Source: Allorhodoferax sp032337135 (GTDB lineage Bacteria; Pseudomonadota; Gammaproteobacteria; Burkholderiales; Burkholderiaceae_C). From it: a DNA stretch of 64,000 nt. Made by a program: the position numbers and the translations under genes. The stretch spans positions 124,001 through 188,000 of the forward strand of contig NZ_JAVXZZ010000003.1 of NCBI RefSeq assembly GCF_032337135.1, read 5' to 3'. Every line of letters begins with the position of its first letter. Position 1 is the first letter of the stretch. The notes under the pieces are model-generated. The model did no database searches. It saw only the letters and a list, made by a program, of their open reading frames with translations, and was not told where the DNA came from. Shown in pieces: positions 17,323 to 26,396 of this stretch.

Positions 17323-18535
17323 ATGCGGTGACCGTGGCGGCTTCGGAAAGGGGGGCGGGAGCCGTCGCTCCGTCCTGCATGGCCATGCGCTCGGCCTGGC
17401 GCAAGACCGCTGCGCTGTCGTGGTCGTGTGCTGTGGCAGACACCACGGCAATGCCCCAATCGGGCTGGAACGAATGCTGGGTCCGTTGGTGGCCGGTAAT
17501 GGGTACCGGCTTGGAGATCAGGACACGCAGTCGCTGCACGAAGGCCTGGATCTGGGTCTGACTCGATTCCCTGGAGACCGGAATCACGGCGATGAAGCAG
17601 CGTGCGTGATACAGGCCCACCACGCAGCGAAAACCCACGGCGCGGCGTATGCGCGCACTCATGGTCAGTGCAATCTGGTTTTCGACACCGTGGCCGGCAA
17701 CATCCGCCAGTTCGTACAGGTTGTGCAGGTGCATGCACACCACGTTGCAGGCCATGCCAGCGCGTGCGCTGCGCCAGAAACTGTCGTCCACTTTGGCAAC
17801 CAGCGCAGAGCCTGTGGGCAGTCCGGTGGCGGGGTCCGTGCCCAGGTGCAGCCCGGCCAGCCGTTCCAGCCGCTTGGACTCGCGTGTGCGGATGATGGAC
17901 AGGGCGGCCACCATCAGTACGTAGGCGACGGTGCACAGCGCAGTGAGTCCGATCGCGGCAGGGGCAAGCAGGCCGGGTTGGGCAGCTTCACTGTACAAGC
18001 CGATGATCGACACGCTCAGGGCTACGGCGGTAGGCAACACGCCCAGCGCCAACCGGTCGCCCAGCCGATAGGCACGCCAAGAGCACAGGCCCGTCAGGAT
18101 CACCGTGGCAAAGCACGTGGCGGCCGAAACCAGCAGCAATTCGGACTGTCGGTCGGCGGGCAGCCAGATTGCTGCAACGCCCAGTCCCAACGTCGCCAGC
18201 AGGGAGATTGCAATGGCGCTGTGCATCAGGGGGCAGATCCAGCGGTCATCGTCACGGGCGTTGAGCCAGCGGCCGGTGAATACCAGTGCCATGGTGCAGC
18301 ACAACGGGCCCAGGGCGACTTGCAGGGTGCGTAGCAGGGTGGGCGGCAGGCCGGGCAAGGCCAGGGGCAGCAGACCACACAGCAGCACGGCGTACAGTGT
18401 GAGGGCGATCAGGTAGCTCAGGCCCATGAACGCACCGCTGCTGCGGCTGGAAATGGCGTCGACCAGCGCAGCCATGCACACGGTGAGCATGCCGCCGGCC
18501 ATGCAGGACCAAAGGGCGATTTCGAGGGTAGTCAC
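17321..18535 (-). CDS. Polytopic membrane protein with a degenerate GGDEF domain
   Basis: The N-terminal half holds about seven membrane helices (roughly residues 5-220), followed by a helix and a GGDEF-like fold that starts DPATGLPTGSALVAKVDD near 235. The active-site half-turn that should read GGDEF is GLYHARCFIAVIP, so catalytic and product-binding residues are missing. It is likely not a cyclase; it may act as a receptor or scaffold. The start is uncertain: GTG at 18535 places the first helix directly at the N-terminus, while TTG at 18568 would add 11 residues; neither has a good ribosome site. It is convergent with uspA. Confidence 0.75.
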   Translation of the reverse strand: MTTLEIALWSCMAGGMLTVCMAALVDAISSRSSGAFMGLSYLIALTLYAVLLCGLLPLALPGLPPTLLRTLQVALGPLCCTMALVFTGRWLNARDDDRWICPLMHSAIAISLLATLGLGVAAIWLPADRQSELLLVSAATCFATVILTGLCSWRAYRLGDRLALGVLPTAVALSVSIIGLYSEAAQPGLLAPAAIGLTALCTVAYVLMVAALSIIRTRESKRLERLAGLHLGTDPATGLPTGSALVAKVDDSFWRSARAGMACNVVCMHLHNLYELADVAGHGVENQIALTMSARIRRAVGFRCVVGLYHARCFIAVIPVSRESSQTQIQAFVQRLRVLISKPVPITGHQRTQHSFQPDWGIAVVSATAHDHDSAAVLRQAERMAMQDGATAPAPLSEAATVTA

Positions 18536-18629
18536 CGCGCGATTATTGGACTGGGGCGTGGCCGTCAATCCATGGGGCGCAAGATTTTCGTGTCAAGTGT
18601 GACAATGTGCACACACCCCCGGTGTGTGC

Positions 18630-18920
18630 TCAGGCGGTGTAGCCCTGGCGCACGCGCACCGGCGTGCACGGAAAGGCTACGCAGGGGAGTATGTAGCCCT
18701 CGGCTTTCTCCTCCGCCGTCAGCCCGGGCCAGTCCATTTCATAGCGCACTTCGCCTTGGGTGAGCTGGCCGACGCAGGTACGGCAGGAGCCATTGCGGCA
18801 GGAGCTGGGCCAGTTGCTGCCACCCATTTCCAGCGCCGTCAGCAGCGGCTCGTTGCTGTAGGCATCCACCTGCAGGTCTTCGGTTTCGGAAATGGCGGTC
18901 AGCAAGGTGGGGGTGGTCAT
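18630..18920 (-). CDS. [2Fe-2S] plant-type ferredoxin
   Basis: A 96-residue electron carrier. Four cysteine ligands are in the plant-type arrangement: C-x4-C-x2-C in SSCRNGSCRTC (near 41-49) and the fourth in YILPCVAFP (near 79). The ATG at 18920 opens the recognisable domain; a longer frame is unlikely. No ribosome site is obvious. It stands alone between minus-strand genes with gaps on both sides. The partner reductase or oxygenase is not in the neighbourhood. Confidence 0.85.
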   Translation of the reverse strand: MTTPTLLTAISETEDLQVDAYSNEPLLTALEMGGSNWPSSCRNGSCRTCVGQLTQGEVRYEMDWPGLTAEEKAEGYILPCVAFPCTPVRVRQGYTA

Positions 18921-19008
18921 GGGCGTGGCGAGGGTGCAAAACGCCGCGCAGTGTACGCACGGCGGCAAGGCCCTGCGCAGTGGCAGGGCAAAACGGCGGC
19001 AGACGCGC

Positions 19009-19605
19009 TTACAGACCCAGCCAGGCGCTCAGCACCGGCGTTTCCATGGCGCCGTTCTTCACCTGCACGGCACCGGTGCTGCCATTCTTGGCGGCCACGA
19101 AAGGCACCGACTCCAGGCCCAGCTCATTGAAGATGGCGGTGTTGGCCTTCACGGCCGCTTCGATCTCGGCCGGAACCGAGCCCATGGCGGTCATGCCACC
19201 GGTGCCGGCGAGGATGGAGGCTTCGTGCGCAGTCATGGCTTCCAGCGGCTTGTCCGAGGCCAGCAGCGCTGCGCCCTGGGCCGAGCTCTTAGGGTTGATG
19301 ATGGCCACCGGCACCCATACGAACTTCACCTTGGAAAGCAGCGGCTTGGCGGCTTCCCACAGGTGGCCGCAGTGCGGGCACTGGGGATCGAACATCACAT
19401 ACACGGTGTTGGCGCTCATCATGGCGCCCACGGTGAAGCCCTTGCCGCCTGCGGCGATCTTGTCGTACATCTGTGCCGGGCTCAGCTGTGCCGGTGCTGC
19501 GGCAGCGGGGGCATCGTTGTTCTTGGAGCAGGCCACCAGCGTGCCGGCAGCGGCAGCGATCAGGCCGAGGGTGAAGGTGCGACGGGCGAGGGAAGTGTTT
19601 TGCAT
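19009..19605 (-). CDS. Thioredoxin-fold lipoprotein, DsbA/DsbG-like
   Basis: A 198-residue exported thiol-disulfide oxidoreductase. A twin-Arg-like start (LARRTFTLG) precedes a hydrophobic stretch ending in a lipobox (GTLVAC, Cys near 26), so it is probably a periplasm-facing lipoprotein. The active site is CPHC in DPQCPHCGHLW (near 70-80), and the cis-Pro loop is ESVPFV (near 168). The CPHC sequence and N-terminal linker resemble DsbG/DsbC-type proteins without the full dimerisation domain. It is monocistronic, divergent from the DHH gene. Confidence 0.85.
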   Translation of the reverse strand: MQNTSLARRTFTLGLIAAAAGTLVACSKNNDAPAAAAPAQLSPAQMYDKIAAGGKGFTVGAMMSANTVYVMFDPQCPHCGHLWEAAKPLLSKVKFVWVPVAIINPKSSAQGAALLASDKPLEAMTAHEASILAGTGGMTAMGSVPAEIEAAVKANTAIFNELGLESVPFVAAKNGSTGAVQVKNGAMETPVLSAWLGL

Positions 19606-19687
19606 AGTGGGCGTAACTGTAAGCCAAATGGCGCCACCCCCCGCCGTGGTGGGGAAAAGTGGCTGCGTTGGCGCTACAGTGCGGGGC

Positions 19688-20620
19688 ATGCAACGTACCG
19701 GCCATTCCCTGCTTCCTCCCTCGCTGTTGTTCGCCCCCCGCGCGGACGAGGCGAATCCGCTCATCCTCTACCACGGCAAGGGCTGCCCTGACGGCTTTGC
19801 CGCCGCGCTGGCGGCCTGGCGCTTCTTCTGCGGCAAGGGCGAATACCTGGGGCTGGACCACGGCCAGGTGCGCTCGGTGGCGGACCTGCCGGCGCTGGAC
19901 GGCCGTGCCGTGTATGTGCTCGATTTCTCCTTTGCCCCGATGCTGCTGCGCGAGATCGATGCGCGCTGCGCCAAGCTCGTGCTGCTGGACCACCACAAGA
20001 GCGCCGCCGACAGCCTGGCCGGCTTTGCCTGCCGCTGCGGCGCACTGCATTTCGACATGCACAAGTCCGGCGCGCGCCTGGCCTGGGAGTTCTTCCAGCC
20101 GGAGCTGCGGGTACCTGCCCTGGTGGCCCATGTGGAAGACCGCGACCTCTGGAACTGGAAGCTCGAACACAGTGCGGCCTTCCTGGCGGCGCTGGACATG
20201 GAGGCCTTCGATTTCCCGCGCTGGAACGCCATCGCGCAGATGGACGAAGTGGCCCTGCTCGAATACATGGCCCGTGGCGCGGCCATGGACGAAAAGTTCA
20301 CCAAGCTGGCGGCCGACATTGCCGAGAACGCGCAGGAGGTCGTGTTCAACGGGCACAAGGGCCTGATGGTCAATGCGCCCGGCGTGTTCCACAGCTTGGT
20401 GGGTGAGATGCTGTCCAAGCGCAGCGGCACCTTCGCGCTGATGTGGACTGCCAACCAGGGCGTCATCAAGGTCGGCCTGCGCTCCCAGAAGCCCTTTGAC
20501 TGCATTCCGCTGGCGTCGAGCATGGGCGGCGGCGGGCACGCCCAGGCCTGCGGCTTCAAGCTGCGCGCCGAACAGCTCCCGGGCCTGCTGGCAGGCAAAC
20601 TCAACGCCACGCCGCTGTGA
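19688..20620 (+). CDS. DHH-family phosphoesterase
   Basis: A 310-residue cytosolic phosphoesterase. Motifs: YHGKGCPDGFAAA near 27, DFSF near 76, DHHKSA (the DHH signature, near 103), VEDRDLW near 150, and a C-terminal GGGGHAQACGF of the DHHA1 type near 285. The metal ligands look complete. The family includes nano-RNases and exopolyphosphatase-like enzymes; the substrate here is unknown. The start ATG at 19688 lacks a clear ribosome site. The next gene starts 2 bases after the stop, so they are probably co-transcribed. Confidence 0.87.
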   Translation: MQRTGHSLLPPSLLFAPRADEANPLILYHGKGCPDGFAAALAAWRFFCGKGEYLGLDHGQVRSVADLPALDGRAVYVLDFSFAPMLLREIDARCAKLVLLDHHKSAADSLAGFACRCGALHFDMHKSGARLAWEFFQPELRVPALVAHVEDRDLWNWKLEHSAAFLAALDMEAFDFPRWNAIAQMDEVALLEYMARGAAMDEKFTKLAADIAENAQEVVFNGHKGLMVNAPGVFHSLVGEMLSKRSGTFALMWTANQGVIKVGLRSQKPFDCIPLASSMGGGGHAQACGFKLRAEQLPGLLAGKLNATPL

Positions 20621-20622
20621 CC

Positions 20623-21090
20623 ATGTTTGCCTTGGATACCACCACCGTCACCCACGGCATCCAGCTGGCCGTGGCCCCCGTGTTCCTGCTCACTGCCGTG
20701 GCCGGCATGATCGGCGTGATCGCCGGGCGCTTGGCCCGCATCATCGACCGCGCCCGCGTGGTCGAGGAAAAAGCCCTGGCCACGCAGGACGCCGCCTACG
20801 TCGAGCGGGCCCGTGTCGAGCTGCGCCAGTTGCGCCTGCGCGGCCGCCTGGCCAACAGCGGCATTGCGCTGCTCACGCTGTGCGCTTTCCTCATCGGCGC
20901 CACCATCATCGTGTTGTTCGTGGGCGAGACCACCGAGTTCGAAAGCGGCAAGCTGGCCGTGGGGGGCTTCCTGTGCGGCGTGGTCAGTTTTCTGCTGGCG
21001 CTGGGCTGCTTTCTGGTGGAAACCGTCATAGCCACCCGCCTGCTCAACTTCTACCTGCCACCTAAGGCGGATAATCGCGGCCCTGAATAG
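20623..21090 (+). CDS. DUF2721-type small membrane protein
   Basis: A 155-residue inner-membrane protein with three predicted helices (about 12-35, 75-97 and 110-140) separated by a charged coiled segment (RLARIIDRARVVEEK). This fits the DUF2721 family, which has no known function. It starts two bases after the DHH gene stop (an overlapping in-frame GTG at 20617 is also possible) and is followed 7 bases later by the next gene, so all three likely form one transcript. Confidence 0.8.
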   Translation: MFALDTTTVTHGIQLAVAPVFLLTAVAGMIGVIAGRLARIIDRARVVEEKALATQDAAYVERARVELRQLRLRGRLANSGIALLTLCAFLIGATIIVLFVGETTEFESGKLAVGGFLCGVVSFLLALGCFLVETVIATRLLNFYLPPKADNRGPE

Positions 21091-21097
21091 GAATACC

Positions 21098-21448
21098 GTG
21101 AAAAAAACCTACCAACTGAATATCGAAGGCAAGAACCGCGACCGCCTGCTGGACGCCGCGCGCCACGACATCCGCAAATACCAGCAGCGCGAACTGCGCC
21201 GCACCCCGCCCGAGGGCTTCGACATGTGGGCCTTCGACTGCCGCTTCGGTGCCAGCGAGGCCCTGGCCGAGCCGGCCGAGGTGGGCGAGCTGCCCGCCCT
21301 CATCACCGCCATCACCCAGGGTGGGGCCGATAGCTTCTATGTGGAGCTGCGCGCCAAGCCGGCCCTGCGCAGCGAACGCCCGCGTACCGCCCGCCCGCGC
21401 GCTGCCGACGCGGCCGCTGCCTTGCTGGACGACGAAGCGGGCGGCTGA
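21098..21448 (+). CDS. Small conserved protein (DUF6172-like)
   Basis: A 116-residue soluble protein starting MKKTYQLNIEGKNRDRLLDA with a conserved FDMWAFDCRFG block (near 42-52), as I recall for the DUF6172 family. The last 25 residues are Arg/Ala-rich. Function unknown. The start is GTG at 21098 with TAGGA 6-10 bases upstream, overlapping the previous stop. Last gene of the DHH/DUF2721 transcript. Confidence 0.75.
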   Translation: MKKTYQLNIEGKNRDRLLDAARHDIRKYQQRELRRTPPEGFDMWAFDCRFGASEALAEPAEVGELPALITAITQGGADSFYVELRAKPALRSERPRTARPRAADAAAALLDDEAGG

Positions 21449-21472
21449 CACGCAGCGCCCGCCTGGGCGCAC

Positions 21473-21805
21473 CTAGGCGCCTGTGGCTTCCTCGTAGGCC
21501 TTGTAGCCCTCTTCGATGGCGGGAATGATGTGCACCACGTCAAAGTACGGTTGCGTGATGAGTGGCGAATCGCGCAGGCCTTCCATGAAGAAGTAGTGGT
21601 GCTGCGGGTCCGCGGTCTGCGTCATCACCACGTCACTGCACTGCGCGGTGAATGCTTCGGCATCAAAGAAGCGCATCTGCAGCTGGCCCTCCAGCCGTTG
21701 CAGGATCGGGCCCAGGTGCTCGTCGGCGAGTGCGCGGCGGCGCGCGCGGGGCAGCGACAGCCAGGCCGGGGTGGCGCGCAGCAGGATGAAGAAAACGTAG
21801 TTCAT
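21473..21805 (-). CDS. Darcynin-like protein
   Basis: A 110-residue soluble protein whose start MNYVFFILLRATPAWLSL and HHYFFMEGLRDSPLI block fit the darcynin family (unknown function, ferredoxin-like fold expected). The ATG at 21805 overlaps the stop of the upstream dienelactone-hydrolase-like gene by four bases (ATGA), and AGGAG precedes it, so the two are translationally coupled. Confidence 0.75.
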   Translation of the reverse strand: MNYVFFILLRATPAWLSLPRARRRALADEHLGPILQRLEGQLQMRFFDAEAFTAQCSDVVMTQTADPQHHYFFMEGLRDSPLITQPYFDVVHIIPAIEEGYKAYEEATGA

Positions 21806-22749
21806 GGTTGTGCTCCTGGCGGGTTCAGCAGGTTCTGGCGAAAAAAGGTGACGGTCTGCAGTACCGAGTCCTCGCGGGCTGCCGCGTTGGGCGTGGATCC
21901 TCCCAGGCCGCCCTTGCCCTGGTAGTGGAACGGGTCGAGGTAGGTGCGCGGTGCATCCAGGTTGTTGAAGCCATGCTCGGCATTCGGGTACACCTTGACC
22001 TTTACCTGGGCGCGCAGCGCCTCGGGCAACTGCTCCGCCAGCCGCTGGCACATGCTGGCGTCGTTGTCGTACTTGTCGTCAGCCCCGGTCAGGATGTAGA
22101 TGGGCGCACCCGTGAGGTCCTTGAACGGGTAGCCGGGCACGCGGTTGTAGCCGAAGCAGATGGGGTAGTAGGGCATGTGCGCTGCAAAGCGCTGGCCTTC
22201 GGGGGCGAACTGCTGGGCATAGCCCTTGTCGGCACTGAGCATGCTGACCACGCCACCCCACGAGAACCCCATGATGCCGATGCGCTGCGCATCGATGCGG
22301 GGGTGCTGTGCCAGGTAGGCCAGTGCGCCGAAGGCATCGGGCAGCGTTTCCTTCACATGGCGCGGGCGGCCGTCCCAGCCCCCAGCCAGGTTGCGTGGTG
22401 ACCACAGGTCCACTTCCAGCGTGGCAATGCCGGCGGCATTGAGGGCCTGCGCGTACATCGGGCCCTTGGCGTCCATGCCGCCGGTGCCATGCACGATCAC
22501 CACGGCGGGCACGCGCCGCTGCTCGGCCTGGGCCTGGGCTGCGGGGCTGGACAGGTCGGTCGGCACCTGCAGCCGCGCCATGCCGCGCAGCGCCTGGGCC
22601 GGCGCTGGCAGGGCATAGGTCACCAGCCGGGTGTTCACGTCGGCCAGGTAGGCGCTGCCCGGGGCGGCGCCAGGGGTTTGGGCCTGGGCAGGTGCCCAGG
22701 CCAGCAGGGTCAGGGCCAGCGTGAGCGTGGCCATGCGCGGGGGTTTCAT
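21802..22749 (-). CDS. Secreted dienelactone-hydrolase-family protein
   Basis: A 315-residue alpha/beta hydrolase with an N-terminal signal peptide (residues 5-24, cleavage near AQA). The catalytic triad is visible: Ser in GIMGFSWGG (near 161), Asp in LTGADDKYD (near 225) and His in NAEHGFN (near 262). The oxyanion-loop motif is VIVHGTGG (near 85). The natural substrate is unknown. AAGGAG lies 7 bases before the ATG. Likely operon with the downstream darcynin gene and perhaps the upstream SDR gene, 36 bases away. Confidence 0.88.
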   Translation of the reverse strand: MKPPRMATLTLALTLLAWAPAQAQTPGAAPGSAYLADVNTRLVTYALPAPAQALRGMARLQVPTDLSSPAAQAQAEQRRVPAVVIVHGTGGMDAKGPMYAQALNAAGIATLEVDLWSPRNLAGGWDGRPRHVKETLPDAFGALAYLAQHPRIDAQRIGIMGFSWGGVVSMLSADKGYAQQFAPEGQRFAAHMPYYPICFGYNRVPGYPFKDLTGAPIYILTGADDKYDNDASMCQRLAEQLPEALRAQVKVKVYPNAEHGFNNLDAPRTYLDPFHYQGKGGLGGSTPNAAAREDSVLQTVTFFRQNLLNPPGAQP

Positions 22750-22785
22750 GCTTTTCTCCTTGGGTTGATGAAAATCGGTTCGGAT

Positions 22786-23565
22786 TCAGCCGCGCTGCAG
22801 GACGCGCGCCAGCAGGGCCGGGGCGAAGCGTTGTAGCCAGGGCACGGCGCGGGCCTTGCCCACCCACACCACGTTGCGGCCCCGGCGCAGCCCGGCCAGC
22901 ACCTCGCTGGCGGCCTGGGCGGGCGAAATCTTTCCGCTGCCGCGCCCGGCGGTCATGGCCGTGTCCACCAGCGGCATCACGGCTTCGACCACGCGCACGC
23001 TGCTGCCTTGCAGCTGCACCCGCAGCCCTTCGCTGAACAGGTGCAGCCCGGCCTTGGTGGCGCTGTACACGGCTGATGTGCGCTTGGGCGCAAAGCCCAG
23101 GCCCGAGGTGATGTTCACCACCCAGGCGGCCTGGCGCGACTGCAAGTGGGGCAGCAGCGCCTGCGTGAGCACCATGGGGGCCACCAGGTTGATGTCCACC
23201 TCCTGGCAAATCTGGCGCGCGCCGTAGCCGGTGTCGTCCAGGCGCAGGTTGTCCTGGATGCCCGCGTTGTGCACCACGCCGCCCAGATCCGGGTACTGCT
23301 GCACCCACTGCGCTGCCAGCGCGGGCAGTGCGGCCACGTCGGCCAGGTCGCAGACCACGGTGTCGATCTGCGGGCTGCGTTCGCGCAGGGCCTGCAGCCG
23401 CCGTGCGTCGCGCCCGAGCGCCAGCACCGCGTACCCGGCCTGTGCCAGCTGCAGCGCCAGCGCCTCGCCGATGCCCGCACTGGCCCCGGTGACCAGCCAA
23501 CGCGGCTGTGCCGCACCCTGTGTGGCGACTCGCAGCGCGCCGTGCTGTAATGGTTTGGTGTTCAT
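22786..23565 (-). CDS. Short-chain dehydrogenase/reductase
   Basis: A 259-residue classical SDR with NAD(P)-binding TGASAGIG (near 26), VHNAGI (near 98), a catalytic Ser in NITSGLG (near 146) and Y-x3-K in YSATK (near 160). The C-terminal part (VWVGKARAVPWLQRFAPALL) is typical of DltE-like or fatty-acyl-related SDRs. The start MNTKPL at 23565 is preferred over 23601. It is divergent from a Crp-like regulator 26 bases away, which is the obvious candidate controller. Substrate unknown. Confidence 0.88.
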   Translation of the reverse strand: MNTKPLQHGALRVATQGAAQPRWLVTGASAGIGEALALQLAQAGYAVLALGRDARRLQALRERSPQIDTVVCDLADVAALPALAAQWVQQYPDLGGVVHNAGIQDNLRLDDTGYGARQICQEVDINLVAPMVLTQALLPHLQSRQAAWVVNITSGLGFAPKRTSAVYSATKAGLHLFSEGLRVQLQGSSVRVVEAVMPLVDTAMTAGRGSGKISPAQAASEVLAGLRRGRNVVWVGKARAVPWLQRFAPALLARVLQRG

Positions 23566-23591
23566 GGGAGTCACTGTAGAAATCCGTCGCC

Positions 23592-24221
23592 ATGCCGTCA
23601 TTAACCGCAGTTAATCGCCCCAGCGCTTTGTTCGATGTGCTGCGCCCCTTGCTCGAAAGCGCCGCCGGCGGGCCGCTGCCGCAGTGGCAGCAAGCCGTGG
23701 TGCCCGCCTTGCAGGTGCGCACGGTGGAGGCCGGTGGTAGCGTGTTCCTGCAGGACGTGCACCACCCCTACGCCTATGGCGTGCGCAGCGGGCTGGTCAA
23801 GCTGTGCTACTACAGCGACGACGGCAACGAATGGATCAAGTCCTTCGCGGAAGAGGGGCGCTTCTTTGCCAGCATTGCCGCGCTGCAGCCGCAGGGCCGC
23901 ACCAGCTTCATGGTGACGGCCGTGGAGCCCTGCGTGCTGGAGCAGGTGGACTACCGGGTGCTGAGCGCCCTGGCTGCGCAGCACCTGCCCTGGGCGCGGG
24001 CGCTGCATGCGCTGACCATGGTGTTTGCCGCCCGCAAGGAGCAGCGCGAACGCGAGCTGCTGACCCTGGCGCCCTTGGAGCGCTATGTGGCCTTCCGCGA
24101 TGCCTACCCCGCGCTGGAGCGGCGCATACCGCAGAAGGACCTGGCCCGCCACCTGGGCCTGACGCCGGTGGGGCTGAACCGCATCGTGGCGCGCGTGCGT
24201 CAGGCCGAAGCCAGCACCTGA
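23592..24221 (+). CDS. Crp/Fnr-family transcriptional regulator
   Basis: A 209-residue regulator with an N-terminal cyclic-nucleotide-binding-type beta barrel (about 20-125) and a C-terminal helix-turn-helix (RIPQKDLARHLGLTPVGLNRIV, near 180-201). The FNR cysteines are absent and the cAMP contact residues are not evident, so the ligand is unknown. It is divergent from the SDR/hydrolase/darcynin group, which it may control. The repeat at 24241 follows its stop. Confidence 0.87.
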   Translation: MPSLTAVNRPSALFDVLRPLLESAAGGPLPQWQQAVVPALQVRTVEAGGSVFLQDVHHPYAYGVRSGLVKLCYYSDDGNEWIKSFAEEGRFFASIAALQPQGRTSFMVTAVEPCVLEQVDYRVLSALAAQHLPWARALHALTMVFAARKEQRERELLTLAPLERYVAFRDAYPALERRIPQKDLARHLGLTPVGLNRIVARVRQAEAST

Positions 24222-24240
24222 ATGCCTGCGGCCTCGCAGC

Positions 24241-24291
24241 AGTTGCTATTGTTTCAGTAGCTGCATGCGCACATTCCGTGCGGGCCAGGGG

Positions 24292-24300
<9 letters not shown>
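24241..24300 (-). repeat. Dispersed 60-bp intergenic repeat, copy 1 (minus)
   Basis: Read on the minus strand it starts CAAAATTAGCCCCTGGCCCG and ends in the inverted repeat GCTA-N9-TAGC. It belongs to the family listed at 26311, 27831, 34796, 36385, 43807, 49323, 52094, 53062, 55157 and 56038. This copy supplies the last codons and the TAG stop of the rhlE gene. Confidence 0.75.
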
Positions 24301-25557
<1,257 letters not shown>

Positions 25558-25605
25558 GGTGGGTGGAGAAAAAATGAAATAGGCCCAGGAGTCGCTATTG
25601 CTGCT

Positions 25606-26274
25606 CTAGGGTTTGGTGAAATCAATGCCACTGGTGGGATTGCCCGGAAGGACGGCAACGATGTGCTCTTCGTCGTAGGTGTCCCACGGCTTGGTCTTAC
25701 CGTCGGGCCCTGTCCGCTCGTTCACGGGTGTGCGGTTGATGGTGATCACCCACTTGAGTATCACGGTGTTGTCCTTGACTTCGTGGGCCAACAATGGCTC
25801 GTAGTCTCCCAGTCCATCGCGTGGCCGTCGTTCGCGCTGCCACTGCAGTTGCAGTTGGTGGGTCTTGAAGTACTCGCGCATGACGGCGGCGGTGTCGATG
25901 TTTTCCAGAATGAACTCACGCCCGTCCTTGAGCTTCCAGCGCACGTGCAGGGGGTAGTAGGCTTGCAATCCGAGCTTGTTTGCAGAAGCCCGTCCTTGAG
26001 CTCCCATGTCGCGCCAACGCCGACCAGCCCATAAGGCATAGTCATACTGAGCGAGTTCAACATTCGCCCAGTTTGCGTACGTCTGGCCTGGGCCATAGGA
26101 GTACATCCAATATCCACCGGGAATCGGCGCAACCCCGGCCTTGACTTGGCTGGTGCCCGCCGTACTGGCATTGGCGCTGGGCGCCACGGACTGCACCGAG
26201 CCCACACTGGCCGCACAACCCCACAGCCCGCACACCAGCGCCAGCAACCCCACCCAGCGAATCCATCGTGTCAT
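25606..26274 (-). CDS. Lipoprotein of unknown function
   Basis: A 222-residue exported protein: signal with lipobox LWGC (Cys near 20), then a Ser/Ala/Gly linker to residue 45, then a globular domain with LQAYYPLHVRWKLKDGREFI (near 103-122) and WDTYDEEHIVAVLPG (near 199). I do not recognise the family. Located between rhlE and a repeat; the upstream pepP gene is about 120 bases away in the same direction, separated by repeat copy 2. Confidence 0.8.
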   Translation of the reverse strand: MTRWIRWVGLLALVCGLWGCAASVGSVQSVAPSANASTAGTSQVKAGVAPIPGGYWMYSYGPGQTYANWANVELAQYDYALWAGRRWRDMGAQGRASANKLGLQAYYPLHVRWKLKDGREFILENIDTAAVMREYFKTHQLQLQWQRERRPRDGLGDYEPLLAHEVKDNTVILKWVITINRTPVNERTGPDGKTKPWDTYDEEHIVAVLPGNPTSGIDFTKP

Positions 26275-26310
26275 GCGTCTGTCCTTGTGTTCATGGGTTC
26301 TTTTGCATGC

Positions 26311-26368
26311 ATTTTTGGCCCCTGGCCCGCGAAATCATTGCGTAGGCAGCTAGCAAAAGCATAGCGAC
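26311..26368 (+). repeat. Dispersed 60-bp intergenic repeat, copy 2
   Basis: Contains the family signposts TTGGCCCCTGGCCCGCG, TTGCGTAGGCAGC and the terminal GCTA-N9-TAGCGA dyad. It lies just beyond the stop of pepP, antisense to it. Confidence 0.75.
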
Positions 26369-26396
26369 CGCAGGGATGGTGGGGCATGGCGGTGGT

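Noticed and set aside
25572..25610. Twelfth copy of the 60-bp repeat
   Set aside because: Only the AATAGCGACT end and AAA-N3-TAG start are recognisable; the centre is missing, so I mention it only as a possible deleted copy.
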